Shown piece after piece: positions 41,698-51,420 of a DNA stretch of 64,000 nucleotides. A program made the translations under genes and the position numbers. Each line of letters begins with the position of its first letter. The first letter of the stretch is position 1. Source of the stretch: CAVSIS01 sp963814875 (GTDB lineage: Bacteria; Acidobacteriota; Thermoanaerobaculia; Thermoanaerobaculales; Sulfomarinibacteraceae). Below the pieces are notes generated by a model that had not been told where the DNA came from, ran no database searches, and saw nothing but the letters and a program-made list of their open reading frames with translations. Location: positions 1 through 64,000 of the forward strand of contig CAWFFJ010000018.1 of NCBI GenBank assembly GCA_963814875.1. The letters are read 5' to 3'.

Positions 41698-42591
41698 ATG
41701 GCAGAAGAGCGGCTGCAGAAGATCATTGCCGGATGCGGTCTGTGCTCGCGGCGCAAGGCCGAGGAGCTGATACGCGACGGCAAGGTAACGGTCAACGGTC
41801 GAATCGCGGTGTTGGGCGAGAAGGCTGACCCGGCAAGCGACCATATCAAGGTCGGCGCCAGGATGCTGAAGGCGGCCGACTCCCGGCGCTACATTCTGCT
41901 CTACAAGCCGCGCGAGGTCATGACCACCTGCGACGATCCCGAGGGACGTCGAACGGTGATCGACCTGCTCGGGGGCGAGGTCCGGGAGCGGGTGTTCCCG
42001 GTCGGCAGGCTCGACTACCACTCCGAGGGGCTTCTGATCCTGACCAACGACGGCGACTTCGCCGCGCGGGTGACCCACCCTCGTTACGGTGTGGTCCGGG
42101 AGTATGTCGCCAAGATCCGCAGTGACCTCACGGACGAGGAGCTCCGACGACTGCTGCGCGGGACCCGGATTGAAGGCCAGATGGTCAAACCGTTGAGCGC
42201 CCGCCGGGACCGCGTCGCACGCGACGGTTCGAACAGCTGGTGGCGTGTCGAGATCGCTGAGGGCAGAACCCACGAGGTTCGAGAGCTGTTCTTCCGCGCC
42301 GGCCATCACGTCCAGCGCCTCAGGCGGGTGGGGATCGGTCCGATCCGGGAGCCGATGCTCAAGCCCGGTCAGTTCAGGGAGATGGAGCCGCGCGAGGTCA
42401 AGGCCCTGCTCGCAGCCACCCGCCGCCAGGCGACGGCCTCGCCGCAGCCCAAGGGGACGCCGCCCGAAAACAGCGGTCGTCGGGAGCGGCCGTCGTCGCC
42501 GCCAAAGGACCCGACCAAGCGGAGTTCCTCGGGCTCCGGCAGTGCGCGTTCGCGACCGCGCGACAGGAGGCGACCTCAGAGGAGCAGCTGA
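41698..42591 (+). CDS. RsuA/RluB-family pseudouridine synthase
   Basis: The 297-residue enzyme makes pseudouridine in rRNA. It has an N-terminal S4 RNA-binding domain (RLQKIIAGCGLCSRRKAEEL) and the catalytic region YILLYKPREVMTTCDDPEGR and FPVGRLDYHSEGLLILTNDG, with the catalytic Asp in GRLD. The C-terminal 55 residues are a basic, Pro/Ser-rich tail. Sequence fits RluB (23S U2605) better than RsuA. GGAGGGAAGG before ATG 41698 supports this start; an in-frame ATG at 41623, inside the MITE end, would add 25 residues. Confidence 0.88.
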   Translation: MAEERLQKIIAGCGLCSRRKAEELIRDGKVTVNGRIAVLGEKADPASDHIKVGARMLKAADSRRYILLYKPREVMTTCDDPEGRRTVIDLLGGEVRERVFPVGRLDYHSEGLLILTNDGDFAARVTHPRYGVVREYVAKIRSDLTDEELRRLLRGTRIEGQMVKPLSARRDRVARDGSNSWWRVEIAEGRTHEVRELFFRAGHHVQRLRRVGIGPIREPMLKPGQFREMEPREVKALLAATRRQATASPQPKGTPPENSGRRERPSSPPKDPTKRSSSGSGSARSRPRDRRRPQRSS

Positions 42592-42648
42592 GCCCGGCGG
42601 CGCGTCCTGCCCCTCATTGGCACATAACTTGTTCGAAATCTTGTAGTT

Positions 42649-42683
42649 ATGGAATTCTACGCAGGAGAATTCCATGGTACAAT
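42649..42683 (+). promoter_or_regulatory. Palindromic operator and -10-like box upstream of lysS
   Basis: ATGGAATTCT (42649-42658) and AGAATTCCAT (42666-42675) form a perfect 10-bp inverted repeat with a 7-nt spacer. TACAAT (42678-42683) fits a -10 box, about 22 nt before the lysS GTG; no good -35 is visible because the palindrome occupies that place. A regulator that binds the palindrome would control the whole envelope operon. Confidence 0.5.
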
Positions 42684-42704
42684 CCCGCGCCGCGGGAGGT
42701 GGGA

Positions 42705-44195
42705 GTGACCGACAGCAACGCGCTGCAGCCGATCGAGCAGCTGATCGCCAACCGGGCCGCCAAGCTGGAGGCGCTGCGGGCTCTCGGAGTGGAGCCGTTT
42801 CCCGGCCGCTTCCGGGTGGGCACCTCCATTCAGGCCCTGCGCCGTGATCTCGACGACGCCACGGCCGAGGCGCTCGAGGCGGATCCCCGCTCGGTACGGA
42901 TCGCCGGCCGCATCCGCGCTCAGCGCGGTCACGGCAAGGTCTCCTTCATCGACGTCTCCGACGGCGCTGCGCAGATCCAGCTCTACCTTCGACGCGATCG
43001 GCTCGACGAAACCGCGTGGAACGTCGTGCAGCAGCTTGATCTGGGGGACTACATCGGTCTCGACGGGACTGTGTTCCGCACGCGATCCGGTGAGCTCAGC
43101 ATCGCCGTCCGGGGCGTCACCGTGCTCGCAAAGGCCCTGAGACCGTTACCGGAGAAGTACCACGGCCTCTTGGACCGGGAGGCCCGAGCGCGTCAACGCT
43201 ACCTGGATCTGGTCGCGAACTCGGCCTCCCGCGAGGTGTTCGAGGCACGAAGCCGGATCGTCTCCGCGATCCGCAGAGGGCTCGAGAGTGCGGGCTTCCT
43301 CGAGGTCGAGACGCCGATGATGCAGCCGTTGGCCGGCGGAGCGACGGCGCGACCGTTCACGACCCACCACAATGCGCTCGACCTCGACCTCTACCTTCGG
43401 ATCGCACCCGAGCTGTACCTGAAGCGTCTCATCGTGGGCGGCTTCGAGCGGGTCTTCGAGCTCAACCGCAACTTCCGCAACGAAGGCATCTCGACCCGGC
43501 ACAATCCCGAGTTCACGATGCTCGAGTTCTACTGGGCCTATGCCGATTACGAGCTCCTGATGGACTTCACCGAGGAGCTCATCTCGGGTGTCGCCCAGGC
43601 GGCGGTCGGGGGGACGGAGCTGCCATGGGGAGAGCACACGATCGACTTCGGTCGTCGGCCCTGGAGCCGGCTGACGCTTCGCGAGGCGATCCTCGCGCAC
43701 TCCGAGCTCACCGCCGAGGATCTTTCGGAGCGGTCTCGAATGGAGGCTGCGGCCCGGCGCCTCGGTGTGGAGCGGATCGAGGAGCGCTCCGACGGGAAGC
43801 TGCTTGCAGAGCTGTTCGAGGTCACGGCCGAGTCCCGCCTGGTGCAGCCGACGTTCGTGACCGACCTGCCGCGTGACATCTCCCCGTTGGCCAAGGCGCG
43901 CTCCGACAATCCCGACGTGGTGGAGCGGTTCGAGCTGTTCATCGGAGGGATGGAGATTGCAAACGCCTACACCGAGCTCAACGACCCGATCGAGCAGCGG
44001 CGCCGGTTCGAAGAGCAGGCCGCTTTGACCGGTGGGGCGATCGACGAGGACTTCCTGCTCGCCCTCGAGCACGGGATGCCGCCAACCGGTGGTGAGGGCA
44101 TCGGTATCGACCGGCTGGTGATGCTGATGACGGGCCAGACCTCGATTCGTGACGTCATCTTGTTCCCGCTTCTGCGGCCGCGCGAGGGAGCCTGA
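42705..44195 (+). CDS. lysS: Lysyl-tRNA synthetase, class II
   Basis: The 496-residue enzyme charges tRNA-Lys. The OB-fold anticodon domain (IRAQRGHGKVSFIDVSDGAA) is followed by class II motif 2 (FRNEGISTRHNPEFTMLEFY), the signature GGMEIANAYTELNDP and motif 3 (GIGIDRLVMLMTG). The GTG at 42705 is chosen after GGGAGG; a GTG two codons upstream is also open. It is the first gene of the envelope operon and sits 3 nt before lolC, as in many genomes where lysS precedes lolCD. Confidence 0.95.
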   Translation: MTDSNALQPIEQLIANRAAKLEALRALGVEPFPGRFRVGTSIQALRRDLDDATAEALEADPRSVRIAGRIRAQRGHGKVSFIDVSDGAAQIQLYLRRDRLDETAWNVVQQLDLGDYIGLDGTVFRTRSGELSIAVRGVTVLAKALRPLPEKYHGLLDREARARQRYLDLVANSASREVFEARSRIVSAIRRGLESAGFLEVETPMMQPLAGGATARPFTTHHNALDLDLYLRIAPELYLKRLIVGGFERVFELNRNFRNEGISTRHNPEFTMLEFYWAYADYELLMDFTEELISGVAQAAVGGTELPWGEHTIDFGRRPWSRLTLREAILAHSELTAEDLSERSRMEAAARRLGVERIEERSDGKLLAELFEVTAESRLVQPTFVTDLPRDISPLAKARSDNPDVVERFELFIGGMEIANAYTELNDPIEQRRRFEEQAALTGGAIDEDFLLALEHGMPPTGGEGIGIDRLVMLMTGQTSIRDVILFPLLRPREGA

Positions 44196-44198
44196 CCG

Positions 44199-45347
44199 TT
44201 GCGGGTTGAGCTCCACCTGGCGAGGCGGTATCTCGTCGGTGTAGGGCGTCGCACCCACGTTGCAACTGTGACACTGATCTCGTTCATCGGACTGACGCTC
44301 GGCGTGCTGGCGCTGGTTGTGGTTCTGGCCCTGCTGGAGGGTTTCCAGTCGGGCATCCGGGCGGAGCTCGTGGCGCGCACGGAGCATGCACGCATCGAGC
44401 CGCGTCAGGGACGGCGGCTCGATGATCCGGACGGCCTGGCCTCGCTCTTGCAAGCGCAACTGCCCGATGCTGAGATCGTCCAGACGGTTCGGGGTACCTG
44501 CCTTGTCGCCACTGGCGGCGATGCCGTTCCGGCATCCTTGGTCGGTCGGTCTGACGTGTCGGAGGCGGCGATCGACCGCGTGTTGGCCGTCCGCCTTGCG
44601 GTGGCGTCGGGTGACGACGTGGAGGTGATCTCGGCTCGCCAACGGCTCACTCCAATGGGCCCGCTGCCGGTCAGGGGGAGGGTCCACCTGAGCTCCGTGC
44701 AGGCTGCCGAGCCGGGCCGCGAGGGGGGCAGCCTGATCGTTCCCCTCGCGACCGCGCAGAAGATCCTCTGGGGCGCGCCCGTGGTCGAAGCGATCAATCT
44801 CCGCGACCCCGCCGACCCCTGGCGGCTCGGGCGCCGCGTCCGCGAGCTCATCGGCACGCGTCGCCCAGACCTTCGCGTCGCCGGGTTGGAAGAGCTGCAT
44901 CGTCCCCTGTTGCTCGCGCTCACCCTCGAACGGATCATGATTTTCGCCGCCGTCGGCCTGATGCTGGTCGTTGCGGCGCTCAATCTGCTGTGTAATGTGG
45001 CAATGCTCGCAGCCGAAAAGCGACGGGATCTCGCCGTCCTGGCCGGACTCGGCCTTGCACCGGTGCGCCTGCGTCGGCTGTTCCTGGTGATGGGGACGTT
45101 CATCGGTGCAGCCGCGGCGACCGTCGGGTCGATCGTGGGCACCGCCCTCGCTATCGGCCTCGACCGTACCGGTGCGCTGCCTCTTCCCAGGGGTGTTTTC
45201 GTGGTTTCGGCCGTGCCGTTCTCCGTCCGTCCGGTCACAGTCGTTGTCGTGATCGCCTTTGCACTCAGCCTCGCGCTGCTCGTGTCCTGGCTCCCGGCAC
45301 GAGCCGTTGCGCGCCGCGAGCCCGCGGAAGGGCTGCGTTATGAGTGA
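44199..45347 (+). CDS. lolC: Lipoprotein-release ABC transporter permease (LolC/LolE type)
   Basis: The 382-residue inner-membrane protein has an N-terminal helix (ATVTLISFIGLTLGVLALVV), a large periplasmic domain and three C-terminal helices of the FtsX/MacB type (MIFAAVGLMLVVAALNLLCN; FLVMGTFIGAAAATVGSIVG; VVIAFALSLALLVSWLP). It would pull lipoproteins out of the inner membrane for LolA. Only one permease gene is present, so it may act as a homodimer (LolF-like). TTG start, 3 nt after lysS; its stop overlaps lolD by 8 nt. Confidence 0.9.
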   Translation: MRVELHLARRYLVGVGRRTHVATVTLISFIGLTLGVLALVVVLALLEGFQSGIRAELVARTEHARIEPRQGRRLDDPDGLASLLQAQLPDAEIVQTVRGTCLVATGGDAVPASLVGRSDVSEAAIDRVLAVRLAVASGDDVEVISARQRLTPMGPLPVRGRVHLSSVQAAEPGREGGSLIVPLATAQKILWGAPVVEAINLRDPADPWRLGRRVRELIGTRRPDLRVAGLEELHRPLLLALTLERIMIFAAVGLMLVVAALNLLCNVAMLAAEKRRDLAVLAGLGLAPVRLRRLFLVMGTFIGAAAATVGSIVGTALAIGLDRTGALPLPRGVFVVSAVPFSVRPVTVVVVIAFALSLALLVSWLPARAVARREPAEGLRYE

Positions 45348-46041
45348 GTCGGTAACGATGGTGAGAATGCGGGGCGTCGTCAAGGGCTACGGTGAGGGTG
45401 TGACCAGGGTGGAGGTCTTGAGCGGCCTCGACCTCGACGTCGCGCCGGGTGAGCTGCTGGCGGTGGTGGGCCCATCGGGCGTTGGCAAGAGCACACTGCT
45501 GCAGCTTGTCGGTCTGCTCGACAGGCCCGAGTCCGGGACTTTGGAGCTCGACGGCTCGAACGTCACCGAGGCCTCGGTGTCTGACCGGGCATCGCTGCGC
45601 AACCGGCTGATCGGGTTCGTCTTCCAGCACCACCACCTGCTCGACGAGCTGACCGCGCTGGACAACGTCGCGCTGCCCCTGCGGATCGGCGGATGGCCCG
45701 CCAAACGGGCTCGGGAGCGCGCCGCAGAGCTGCTGGAACGAGTCAGTCTCTCCGATCGAGCGGACCACTTTCCCGATCAGCTCTCGGGTGGAGAGCAGCA
45801 GCGCGCTGCAGTTGCCCGCGCCCTCTCCATGCGGCCGCGCTTGCTTCTGGCCGACGAGCCGACCGGGAACCTCGACGTGGCGAGCTCCGAGCGGCTGTTC
45901 GAGTTGGTGCGCGAGCTTCATTTGCTGGGGGGTCTGACTTCAATTATAGTGACCCACAACGAAGAGATGGCCCGCCGATGCGACCGGGTCGTCGGCCTGG
46001 TACCCGGAGGCGGCCGAACCGATCATGTTCGAGAAGTTTAA
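45340..46041 (+). CDS. lolD: Lipoprotein-release ABC transporter ATPase
   Basis: The 233-residue ATPase powers LolC. Walker A VGPSGVGKST, Q-loop FVFQHHHLL, signature LSGGEQQRAAVARAL, Walker B LLLADEPTGNLD and switch His in IIVTHNEE are all present. The ATG overlaps lolC, and the 3' end overlaps clpC by 17 nt, so translation is coupled on both sides. Confidence 0.95.
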   Translation: MSESVTMVRMRGVVKGYGEGVTRVEVLSGLDLDVAPGELLAVVGPSGVGKSTLLQLVGLLDRPESGTLELDGSNVTEASVSDRASLRNRLIGFVFQHHHLLDELTALDNVALPLRIGGWPAKRARERAAELLERVSLSDRADHFPDQLSGGEQQRAAVARALSMRPRLLLADEPTGNLDVASSERLFELVRELHLLGGLTSIIVTHNEEMARRCDRVVGLVPGGGRTDHVREV

Positions 46042-48460
46042 CGAGCACGCGCGGCGAAGCCTGTTCTTCGCCCGGTACGAAGCCAGTCGCTCGCGCAGCC
46101 GTGCGATCACGCCCGAGCACCTCCTGCTCGGTATCCTGCGTGAGGGTGACGAGGGCATCTCGGAGCTGCTCGAGCACTTCGAGCTCGACGTCCAAGAGCT
46201 GCGCGAGGAGGTCGCCGGTGAGATCGTTGCACTCGATCAGGCAACGGCCTCGCCTGACCTTCCGCTCGCCGAGGACACCAAGAAGGCCCTCGCCTTCGCC
46301 GTGCACGAGGCCGACCAGATGGGTCAGGCGCAGGTCGGGACCGAGCACATCCTGCTCGGCATCCTGCGCATGGACGGCGGCGGCGGCGCCCAGTACCTCG
46401 CGGCTCACGGGCTCGAGGCGTTCCAGGTCCGCGAAGAGGCCGAGCGACGGGGACGCGAGCGCGAACGCCAGGCCTCGGCGCGGGCGACACCGCACCTCGC
46501 AGAGTACTCGCGCGACCTCACCCTGCTAGCTGGCGAAGGGGCATTTGACCCGCTGATCGGGCGCGATGGCGAGGTCGAGCGCGTGGTCCAGATCCTGTGC
46601 CGACGCACCAAGAACAACCCACTCCTCCTCGGCGAGGCCGGTGTCGGCAAGACCGCGATCGTCGAGGGTTTGGCGGCCCGGATCATCGAGGGCGACGTGC
46701 CGATGCTCCTGGCCGAGCGGCGGATTCTCGCACTCGACCTCTCGCTGCTGGTCGCCGGGACCAAGTACCGCGGGCAGTTTGAGGAGCGACTCAAGGGCCT
46801 GCTCAAGGAGCTCCTCGAGCATCCCGAGATCATCATCTTCATCGACGAGCTGCACTCGCTGATCGGTACCGGCTCTGCCGAGGGGTCTCTGGACGCGGCC
46901 AACATCCTCAAGCCGGCCCTGTCTCGCGGTGAGATCACATGCATCGGCGCGACCACCGTTCGCGAGTACCGGCGGTACGTGGAAAAGGACCGCGCCCTCT
47001 CGCGGCGGTTCCAGGCCGTCACAGTCCGGCAGCCGAACGAGGCGGAGACGATCACGATCCTTCAGGGCGTTAAGGCGCGATACGAGGAGTTCCACGGTGT
47101 GCAGTTCAGCGACCAGGCGGTCGAGTCCGCGGTCGCGCTGTCAGCTCGCTACATTGCGGATCGTCACTTCCCCGACAAGGCGATCGACGTGATTGACGAG
47201 GCCGGCGCTCGGGTCAAGCTGCGGCAGGTGAGCTCGACCACATCGCTGCGGCGTGTCGAGGCCGAGATCCGCAAGGTCGTCGGGCGCATGAAGAACGCGA
47301 TCTCGCGCAAGGAGTTCGAGAAGGCCGTTGCGCTGCGCGAGGAGGAGCTCCGCCTGCGCGAGGAGCTCGAGATGCTCAATCGCACACAGGCGGACAGAAG
47401 CTCGGAGCACGTGTCGGTCGAGCGCGGCGACATCGAGGAGGTGGTCGCCTCGTGGACCGGCATCCCCGTCACCGCCATCAAGGAGGACGAAGCCGAGCGA
47501 CTCCGGCGTATGGAGGAGATACTCCGCCAGAGGGTGGTCGGCCAGGATGACGCCATTCGGGCCGTGGCACGCGCCATCCGACGCAGCCGGCTCGGCGTCA
47601 CCAGCCCCAACCGACCGATGGGCTCCTTCATCTTCCTCGGACCGTCGGGGGTCGGGAAGACCGAGGTCGCGCGGCAGCTCGCGCAGTTCCTGTTCCAGGA
47701 TCCCCGTCGGCTGGTGCGCTTCGACATGTCGGAGTACATGGAGAAGCACACGGTCTCGCGCCTGGTCGGCTCTCCTCCGGGATACGTCGGTTTCGAGGAG
47801 GGCGGGCAGCTCTCCGAGCAGGTTCGCCGCAACCCCTACGCGGTGGTGCTGCTCGACGAGATCGAGAAGGCTCATCCGGACATCTACAACCTCATGCTGC
47901 AGGTGTTGGAGGACGGCCGCCTCACCGACAACATCGGCAACGTGATCGACTTCACGAACACGCTCATCATCATGACCTCGAACCTGGGCAGCCGCAGTAT
48001 CCTCGCTGCCGACAGTGTCGGGTTCGGAAGCCGCAAGGACCCGATTTCGTCCGCACAGCTGCACGACGTTGTCGACCGCGAGTTGCGGCGACACTTTCCA
48101 CCCGAGTTCCTCAACCGTCTCGACGACGTGATCGTCTTCGAGCCGCTCGGCGAGCCAGACCTGCTGGGGGTCGCCGCGTTGCTTCTCCAGGACACCGCCG
48201 GCAACCTCAAGCGGCAGAACATCGAGCTCGACTACGATCCGGCCCTTCCGGCATGGCTGGTCGAGCACAGCCGGCTCGACCCCCATGCCGGGGCGAGGCC
48301 GCTGCGGCGGCTGGTCCAGCGTGCTGTGGAGGATGCCGTGGCCGACTTCCTGATCGAGCATCGGCTGGCGCTGCCGGCATGCCTCGCGGTCAAGCTGGTC
48401 GACGACCGAGTCGTCATCGATGCCAAGGACACCGTGGCTCACAACCAGGAGAATCTGTGA
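46025..48460 (+). CDS. clpC: Clp protease ATPase subunit ClpC
   Basis: The 811-residue Hsp100 unfoldase has an N-domain with two repeats (ITPEHLLLGILREGDEG; VGTEHILLGILRMDG), AAA1 with Walker A GEAGVGKT (about 203), a short middle domain with a UVR-like motif (FEKAVALREEELRLREEL) and AAA2 with Walker A GPSGVGKT (about 539). ADSVGFG supplies the VGF loop that docks ClpP. The middle domain length fits ClpC, not ClpB. Its position between lolD and bamA is unusual and implies co-expression with envelope assembly genes. Its stop overlaps the bamA GTG by 4 nt. Confidence 0.93.
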   Translation: MFEKFNEHARRSLFFARYEASRSRSRAITPEHLLLGILREGDEGISELLEHFELDVQELREEVAGEIVALDQATASPDLPLAEDTKKALAFAVHEADQMGQAQVGTEHILLGILRMDGGGGAQYLAAHGLEAFQVREEAERRGRERERQASARATPHLAEYSRDLTLLAGEGAFDPLIGRDGEVERVVQILCRRTKNNPLLLGEAGVGKTAIVEGLAARIIEGDVPMLLAERRILALDLSLLVAGTKYRGQFEERLKGLLKELLEHPEIIIFIDELHSLIGTGSAEGSLDAANILKPALSRGEITCIGATTVREYRRYVEKDRALSRRFQAVTVRQPNEAETITILQGVKARYEEFHGVQFSDQAVESAVALSARYIADRHFPDKAIDVIDEAGARVKLRQVSSTTSLRRVEAEIRKVVGRMKNAISRKEFEKAVALREEELRLREELEMLNRTQADRSSEHVSVERGDIEEVVASWTGIPVTAIKEDEAERLRRMEEILRQRVVGQDDAIRAVARAIRRSRLGVTSPNRPMGSFIFLGPSGVGKTEVARQLAQFLFQDPRRLVRFDMSEYMEKHTVSRLVGSPPGYVGFEEGGQLSEQVRRNPYAVVLLDEIEKAHPDIYNLMLQVLEDGRLTDNIGNVIDFTNTLIIMTSNLGSRSILAADSVGFGSRKDPISSAQLHDVVDRELRRHFPPEFLNRLDDVIVFEPLGEPDLLGVAALLLQDTAGNLKRQNIELDYDPALPAWLVEHSRLDPHAGARPLRRLVQRAVEDAVADFLIEHRLALPACLAVKLVDDRVVIDAKDTVAHNQENL

Positions 48461-50880
48461 AACGTCTTGTACCGCTGGCCTTGGTGTGCCTGCTCGCGCT
48501 CCTCGCGGTTCCTGCGGCGCCCGACGACGAGGGTCCGGTGATCGCCGACATCATCGTTGAGGGGGGTGTCACTCTGACCGCCGACACGGTCTACTACTAC
48601 CTCGGCCTCGAGCCGGGCGACGTTCTCGATCGCAAGGCCGTCGACGAGGGCTTTCAGAGGCTGTGGGACTCGGGCCTGTTCGAGAACCTCAGGATCGACA
48701 TCGAGGACCTGCCCAGCGGACAGGTCAACCTCTACGTCGTGGTCGACGAGCGCCCGTTCGTGTCCTCGGTAGTGTTCGAAGGCAACAAGAAGCTGACCAC
48801 CTCGACGCTGAAGGACAAGCTCGACGAAAAGGGGATCGAGCTGCCACGCAACGTCCCTCTCAAGATGGCGAGCCTGAGCCGGATCGAGACCGCCATTCTC
48901 CAGGTATACGCCTCGGAGGGCTACCGCTCGGCGCAGGTGTCCCACCGGATCGAGGATGCCGGCCAGAAGGCGAAGCGGGTGGTCTACACGATCAACGAGG
49001 GCGGCAAAGTCAAAATCGGGAAGATCGACTTTGTCGGCAATCAGGTGTTTTCGGATCGGCGGTTGCGCGGTTCCCTGAAAAAGACCAAGGAGCTCAGCTG
49101 GTACCGCTTCATGGGCGACAAGATCATCTTCTCCGAGGAGAACTGGGACGAAGACCGCGAAAACCTCCGCAAGTACTACTTGAATCACGGCTACAAGGAC
49201 GTCAAGGTCGGCCAGCCAGAGATCACCCTGGTCGCCAAGCACCCGAACGCGGAAACGCTGAAGAAGAAGAAGTACAGGGTCGAGATCAAGATCCCGGTCG
49301 AGGAAGGCGAGCCCTATAAGCTCGGTGACATCACGATCAAGGGCGTGACCGTCTTCAAGGTCGAGCCGATGCAGAAGGCCTTCGAGGTCAAGCCTGGGAA
49401 GCGCTACGAATTCAAGGCGATCGACGACGGAATGGAGCAGATCCGGGACCTCTACCAGAACACCGGCTACATCTACGCCTACGTCAACCAGGTGCTGACC
49501 GATCGCGAGGGTGCCGATCACGTGGTCGACGTCACCATCGACGTCTTCGAGGGCGATCGGTACTTCCTCGGCCGCGTCGAGTTCGTCGGCAACAGAGTCA
49601 CGCGGGACAAAGTGCTGCGGCGCGAGTTCCGGGTCTCCGAAGGCGGCGTGATGAGCATGGGCGGGGTCAAGAGCTCGGTGTACAAGGTCAACGCCCTCGG
49701 CTACTTCAAGCTCGAGGACGATCCGCTCGAGTTCTCGTTCGACGAGGAGAAGAAACGGGTCAACATCGATGTCAAGGGCACCGAGGTCGGGCGCAACGAC
49801 ATCCAGTTCGGCGCCGGCTACTCCGAGCTCGACGGTTTCTTCGGCCAGCTCGTGTTCAACACCCGCAACTTCCTCGGGCGGGGCGAGACCCTCGGCGTCT
49901 CCCTCCAGAGCGGCCGGCGCACCGACTACTACACCCTGTCCTTCACCGAGCCGTATCTGTTCGACCGTCGCATCCTCCTCGGCGGCTCGCTCTACAGGAC
50001 CAACCTCAGCTACACCGACATCCAACAGCCGTTTACGCAGGAGCGCACGGGCGGTGCGCTCACGCTCGGTCTCGGCGTGGCTGCATTCAGCTCGGTGTCG
50101 GCGCTGATCTCGCTTGAGGACGTGAGCGCGAGCTACGCGGTGTCACGCAACGGCGTGCCCGGCGACCAAACTGGAGGGCACGTCCGACCGGTGGAGCCGC
50201 CGGGGCTCAAGCCGGTGGTCAGGGACCTGTCCTATGAGAGCTACAGCGGCAAGACGGCGTCGATCACCCCAGGCTTCGCCTATGACAGCCGGGACGACCC
50301 GTTCGACCCCAACCGCGGTACGCGGTTCACGGTCCGCCCACGCTTCGCGGGCGGACCACTCGGGGGTGACTTCGACTACATCCGGCCAGAGGTGAGCTTC
50401 TCGCTCTTCAAGCAGCTCAACAAGCGCAGCGTCGTCGCTGTCCGCCTCGAAGGCGGGCAGTTCTTTGTCTACAATGAGTCGCAGATCCCGATCTACGAGC
50501 GCTACCGCTTGGGCGGCGACCGTTCGATCCGCGGCCTGCGCTCGTACTCTCTGCTGCCGCGCACTCCGACCGGCGGCTACTTCTACAGCACCGGCGGGTC
50601 AGCGCTCGGCGGTGACCGCTACTGGATCGGCAACCTGGAGTATCACTTTCGTCTCGGTGGACCGGTCAAGCTGGTGTTCTTCACCGACATCGGCAACACC
50701 TACTTCGAGACCCAGGGGTGGAACTTGTCGTCGTACCGCCAGACCGCGGGCGCCGAGCTGCGGATCTTCCTACCCATCTTCCAGGCTCCGATCCGGTTCA
50801 TCTACGGCAAGGCCATCAGCGACGTCTTCCAGGACGAAAAGGGAGACGGATTTGAATTCTCGATTGGAACCACCTTCTAG
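48457..50880 (+). CDS. bamA: Outer-membrane protein assembly factor BamA
   Basis: The 807-residue Omp85 protein has a signal peptide (KRLVPLALVCLLALLAVPA), five POTRA domains to about residue 410 (first IADIIVEGGVTLTADTVYYY; third KIGKIDFVGNQVFSDRRLRG; fifth FLGRVEFVGNRVTRDKVLRR) and a C-terminal barrel with the VRGF-like SIRGLR and a final Phe (FEFSIGTTF). It inserts beta-barrel proteins into the outer membrane. The GTG overlaps clpC; skp follows after 21 nt. Confidence 0.94.
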   Translation: MKRLVPLALVCLLALLAVPAAPDDEGPVIADIIVEGGVTLTADTVYYYLGLEPGDVLDRKAVDEGFQRLWDSGLFENLRIDIEDLPSGQVNLYVVVDERPFVSSVVFEGNKKLTTSTLKDKLDEKGIELPRNVPLKMASLSRIETAILQVYASEGYRSAQVSHRIEDAGQKAKRVVYTINEGGKVKIGKIDFVGNQVFSDRRLRGSLKKTKELSWYRFMGDKIIFSEENWDEDRENLRKYYLNHGYKDVKVGQPEITLVAKHPNAETLKKKKYRVEIKIPVEEGEPYKLGDITIKGVTVFKVEPMQKAFEVKPGKRYEFKAIDDGMEQIRDLYQNTGYIYAYVNQVLTDREGADHVVDVTIDVFEGDRYFLGRVEFVGNRVTRDKVLRREFRVSEGGVMSMGGVKSSVYKVNALGYFKLEDDPLEFSFDEEKKRVNIDVKGTEVGRNDIQFGAGYSELDGFFGQLVFNTRNFLGRGETLGVSLQSGRRTDYYTLSFTEPYLFDRRILLGGSLYRTNLSYTDIQQPFTQERTGGALTLGLGVAAFSSVSALISLEDVSASYAVSRNGVPGDQTGGHVRPVEPPGLKPVVRDLSYESYSGKTASITPGFAYDSRDDPFDPNRGTRFTVRPRFAGGPLGGDFDYIRPEVSFSLFKQLNKRSVVAVRLEGGQFFVYNESQIPIYERYRLGGDRSIRGLRSYSLLPRTPTGGYFYSTGGSALGGDRYWIGNLEYHFRLGGPVKLVFFTDIGNTYFETQGWNLSSYRQTAGAELRIFLPIFQAPIRFIYGKAISDVFQDEKGDGFEFSIGTTF

Positions 50881-50901
50881 GAAATCAGGAGGAAGAGACC
50901 T

Positions 50902-51420
50902 ATGCTTCGTACTCTCACCCGCATCATCATGGTTGCTGCTCTCGCCGCGGCAGCGCTACCCGCAGCCGCTCAGCAGGTCACGGTGGCAGTGATCGATGTC
51001 CAGCGCGTCGTGACCGACTCCGATCCGGGCAAGGAAGCCCTGCAGAAGCTGCAGAAGCTCCAAGCCGACCGCGTGGAGCAGGGCAAGCGGATTCAGACGG
51101 ACCTTGAGTCGTTGCGCGACCAGTTGACCAAGCAACAGCTGACGCTCGCCCCCGACAAGCTCGACGAGCTAAAAAAGAAGATGGAAGACAAGCAGATCGA
51201 GCTGAAGCGCTTCCAGGACGACGCCCAGCGCGAGCTCGAAGATGCGCGCCGCAAGACCCTCGACGCCCTCGAGGCGAGGATCATGCCGGTCATCGACAAA
51301 GTCGGCAAGGAAAAGGGCTATACCCTGATCTTCAACAAGTACCAGTCCGGCCTGGTGTACGCCGACGACGCCGTAGACATCACTGACGAGGTCGTGCGGC
51401 GCTTCAACACCGGGCAGTGA
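50902..51420 (+). CDS. skp: Periplasmic chaperone Skp/OmpH
   Basis: The 172-residue protein has a signal peptide ending AAAQQ. The start of the mature form (VTVAVIDVQRVVTDSDPGKE) and the long charged coiled coil (LQADRVEQGKRIQTDLESLR, through about residue 130) are typical. It carries unfolded outer-membrane proteins to BamA. AGGAGGAAGAGACCT precedes the ATG. The stop overlaps the lpxD GTG. Confidence 0.92.
   Translation: MLRTLTRIIMVAALAAAALPAAAQQVTVAVIDVQRVVTDSDPGKEALQKLQKLQADRVEQGKRIQTDLESLRDQLTKQQLTLAPDKLDELKKKMEDKQIELKRFQDDAQRELEDARRKTLDALEARIMPVIDKVGKEKGYTLIFNKYQSGLVYADDAVDITDEVVRRFNTGQ

Noticed and set aside
42592..42704. T-box leader for lysS
   Set aside because: The leader after the likely start point is only about 15-20 nt, far too short, and no T-box sequence is present.
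43146..45383. 745-codon open frame on the minus strand
   Set aside because: Antisense to lysS, lolC and the start of lolD; composition is charged low-complexity without motifs.
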